Origin: Burkholderiales bacterium
Lineage (GTDB): Bacteria > Pseudomonadota > Gammaproteobacteria > Burkholderiales > Ga0077523
NCBI GenBank assembly: GCA_025459035.1
Contig: JALORJ010000149.1
Coordinates: forward strand, 1-6,625
Direction: 5' to 3'
Length of the DNA: 6,625 nt
The position numbers and the translations under genes were made by a program. Position 1 is the stretch's first letter, and each line of letters begins with the position of its first letter. The notes below the pieces were generated by a model. It saw nothing but the letters and a program-made list of their open reading frames with translations, was not told the DNA's origin and did no database searches. This document shows positions 5,293 through 6,625 of this stretch, one piece after another.

Positions 5293-6625
5293 GCACCGCC
5301 TCCTGCGTGACGCGCGCGTCGACCGCGGGGTCGGTCGCGTAGGCGCGCGCCTTGAACGGCGCGAGCCCGACGCGCTGCACGGTGTCGACGAAGCGCTCGT
5401 CGCCCTCGCGCAGGTCGACATAGGTGCCGACGAGGCGTTCGATCACGTCGGGCATCTGCTCGGCCCGGAACGACGGCCCGATCACGCGACCGATCGCCGC
5501 GCGCCCGCCGCCGATCGCGGAACCGTCGCTGCCGCCGATCGACACCTGGTACCACTCCTCCCCGTCCTTGTCGACGCCGAGGATCCCGATGTGGCCGGCG
5601 TGATGCCAGCCGCACGAGTTCATGCACCCGGAGATGTTGAGGTCGAGGTCGCCGATGTCGTGCAGCCAGTCGAGGTCGTCGAAGCGCCGCTGGATCGCCT
5701 CGGCGATCGGGATCGAGCGCGCGTTCGCGAGCGAGCAGAAGTCGCCCCCCGGGCAGCAGACGATGTCGGTCAGCAGCCCGAGGTTCGGCGTCGCGAGGCC
5801 GGCGGCGCGCGCGGTGCGCCAGAGATCGTGCAGCGCGGCCAACGGCACGTCCGGCAGGACGAGGTTCTGTTCCTGCGACACGCGGATCTCGCCGAAGCCG
5901 TGGCGGTCGGCGAGCGCGGCCACGCACTCCATCTGCTCGGCCGTCGCGTCGCCGGGCGGCACGCCGGTGCGCTTCAGCGACAGCGTCACCGCACGCCAGC
6001 CGGGCGCGCGATGCGGATGCACGTTGCGCTGCACCCAGCGCGCGAACGCCGGATCGGACGCGACCCACGCGGCGTGACCGGCGTCTTCCTCGCTGGCGAT
6101 CACGCGCGGCGGATCGGCGAACGCGCGCGCCACACGGTCGAACGCGGCCTGCGTGAGCGTGTCCGGGCCGCCTTCGAGGTGCGCGAACTCGGCGTCGACC
6201 TCGCGCGCGAACGCGTCGACGCCTAGCGCCTTGACGAGGATCTTGATGCGCGCCTTGTAGATGTTGTCGCGGCGGCCGTGGCGGTTGTAGACGCGCAGGA
6301 TGGCCTCGACGTACGTGTTCATGTGCTGCCACGGCAGCGCGCGGCGGATCACGTGGCCCACGATCGGCGTGCGTCCCATGCCCCCGCCGACCCAGACGTC
6401 GAGCGCGATGCCGCCGTCGGCGGCGCGCACCGCGTGCAGGCCGATGTCGTGGAACGCGACGGCCGCGCGGTCCTCGGTGGCGCCGTCGACGGCGATCTTG
6501 AACTTGCGCGGCAGGAACGAGAACTCGGGGTGGAACGTCGACCACTGCCGCAGCAGCTCCGCAAGCGGGCGCGGATCGACGATCTCGTCGGCGGCGACGC
6601 CGGCGAACACGTCCGACGTCACGTT
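5285..6625 (-). CDS. cysI: Sulfite reductase hemoprotein beta-component CysI (nitrite/sulfite reductase family), 5' end cut by the window edge
   Basis: This cytoplasmic enzyme reduces sulfite to sulfide in six one-electron steps using siroheme coupled to a [4Fe-4S] cluster. The visible part is 446 residues; with the usual family length of about 550, roughly 100 N-terminal residues lie beyond position 6625. The first visible codons read N-V-T-S-D-V, so the GTG at 6620-6622 is an internal valine and not a start. Counting that valine as residue 1, the cluster and siroheme ligands are C290 and C296 (C-X5-C, CPGGDFC) and C333 and C337 (C-X3-C, GCMNSCG). The PRKFK stretch at 38-42 matches the sulfite-binding lysines of E. 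coli CysI. The second half carries the repeat motif RVSQEQN at 247-253. The gene ends in TGA, overlapping the next gene by 8 bases. No CysJ flavoprotein gene is seen here, so the electron donor is not identified. A dedicated nitrite reductase is the alternative, but the cys neighbours argue for sulfite. Confidence 0.96.
   Translation of the reverse strand, partial: NVTSDVFAGVAADEIVDPRPLAELLRQWSTFHPEFSFLPRKFKIAVDGATEDRAAVAFHDIGLHAVRAADGGIALDVWVGGGMGRTPIVGHVIRRALPWQHMNTYVEAILRVYNRHGRRDNIYKARIKILVKALGVDAFAREVDAEFAHLEGGPDTLTQAAFDRVARAFADPPRVIASEEDAGHAAWVASDPAFARWVQRNVHPHRAPGWRAVTLSLKRTGVPPGDATAEQMECVAALADRHGFGEIRVSQEQNLVLPDVPLAALHDLWRTARAAGLATPNLGLLTDIVCCPGGDFCSLANARSIPIAEAIQRRFDDLDWLHDIGDLDLNISGCMNSCGWHHAGHIGILGVDKDGEEWYQVSIGGSDGSAIGGGRAAIGRVIGPSFRAEQMPDVIERLVGTYVDLREGDERFVDTVQRVGLAPFKARAYATDPAVDARVTQEAVHV
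5299..5304 (-). promoter_or_regulatory. Shine-Dalgarno AGGAGG for the DUF934 gene, inside cysI
   Basis: The minus strand reads AGGAGG six bases before the ATG at 5292. The site lies in the last cysI codons (Gln-Glu-Ala), so ribosomes finishing cysI are well placed to restart. It decides the start of the DUF934 protein. Confidence 0.85.

Noticed and set aside
5030..6226. A 398-codon open frame on the plus strand opposite cysI and the DUF934 gene
   Set aside because: It crosses the junction of two well-supported minus-strand genes and shows no domain; it is a composition artefact.
3972..6545. A very long upstream extension of the cysD frame on the minus strand, running open through cysH, the DUF934 gene and cysI
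   Set aside because: Only the part from 3971 down matches CysD. The rest is out of frame with three real genes, and a Shine-Dalgarno sequence supports the start at 3971.
6620..6622. GTG as a possible start codon of cysI
   Set aside because: The frame stays open to the window edge, the preceding codon is Asn, and the N-V-T-S-D context is internal in the CysI family, so the true start lies outside.

Overview
The window is about 70% G+C by eye and every credible gene lies on the minus strand, so the genes read from high to low coordinates. Protein content and gene order (cysI, DUF934 gene, cysH, cysD, cysN, SUMT gene) are typical of assimilatory sulfate reduction loci in Betaproteobacteria, most likely Burkholderiales. 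I cannot fix the genus; several proteins look moderately diverged from the Burkholderia versions I remember. I see no mobile element, tRNA, rRNA, CRISPR array or compositional break.

Layout from right to left: the C-terminal four fifths or so of the sulfite reductase hemoprotein (cysI, cut by the window edge at 6625); a small DUF934 protein (4732-5292); an iron-sulfur APS reductase (cysH, 4010-4735); sulfate adenylyltransferase subunits CysD (3051-3971) and CysN (1726-3051); and a single-domain uroporphyrinogen-III C-methyltransferase (cobA type, 965-1729). Neighbouring genes overlap by 8, 4, 1 and 4 bases. The exception is a 38-base gap between cysH and cysD. Each internal start has a good Shine-Dalgarno sequence, often inside the preceding gene. 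This is a tightly packed, probably translationally coupled operon whose promoter lies outside the window.

Together the genes form a pathway. CysDN makes APS from sulfate and ATP with GTP hydrolysis. CysH reduces APS directly to sulfite; it carries the cysteine pairs of the APS-specific type, and no APS kinase gene is present here. CysI reduces sulfite to sulfide. The SUMT makes precorrin-2, the precursor of the siroheme that CysI needs. The DUF934 protein is a conserved partner of unknown biochemical role.

After cobA comes a 109-base spacer with two short GC-rich inverted repeats, then a SAM-dependent methyltransferase of unknown substrate (82-855), which has no visible Shine-Dalgarno sequence and may be a separate unit. 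Bases 1-81 hold no recognisable gene. I found no convincing evidence of a previously undescribed system; the least understood parts are the DUF934 protein and the downstream methyltransferase.
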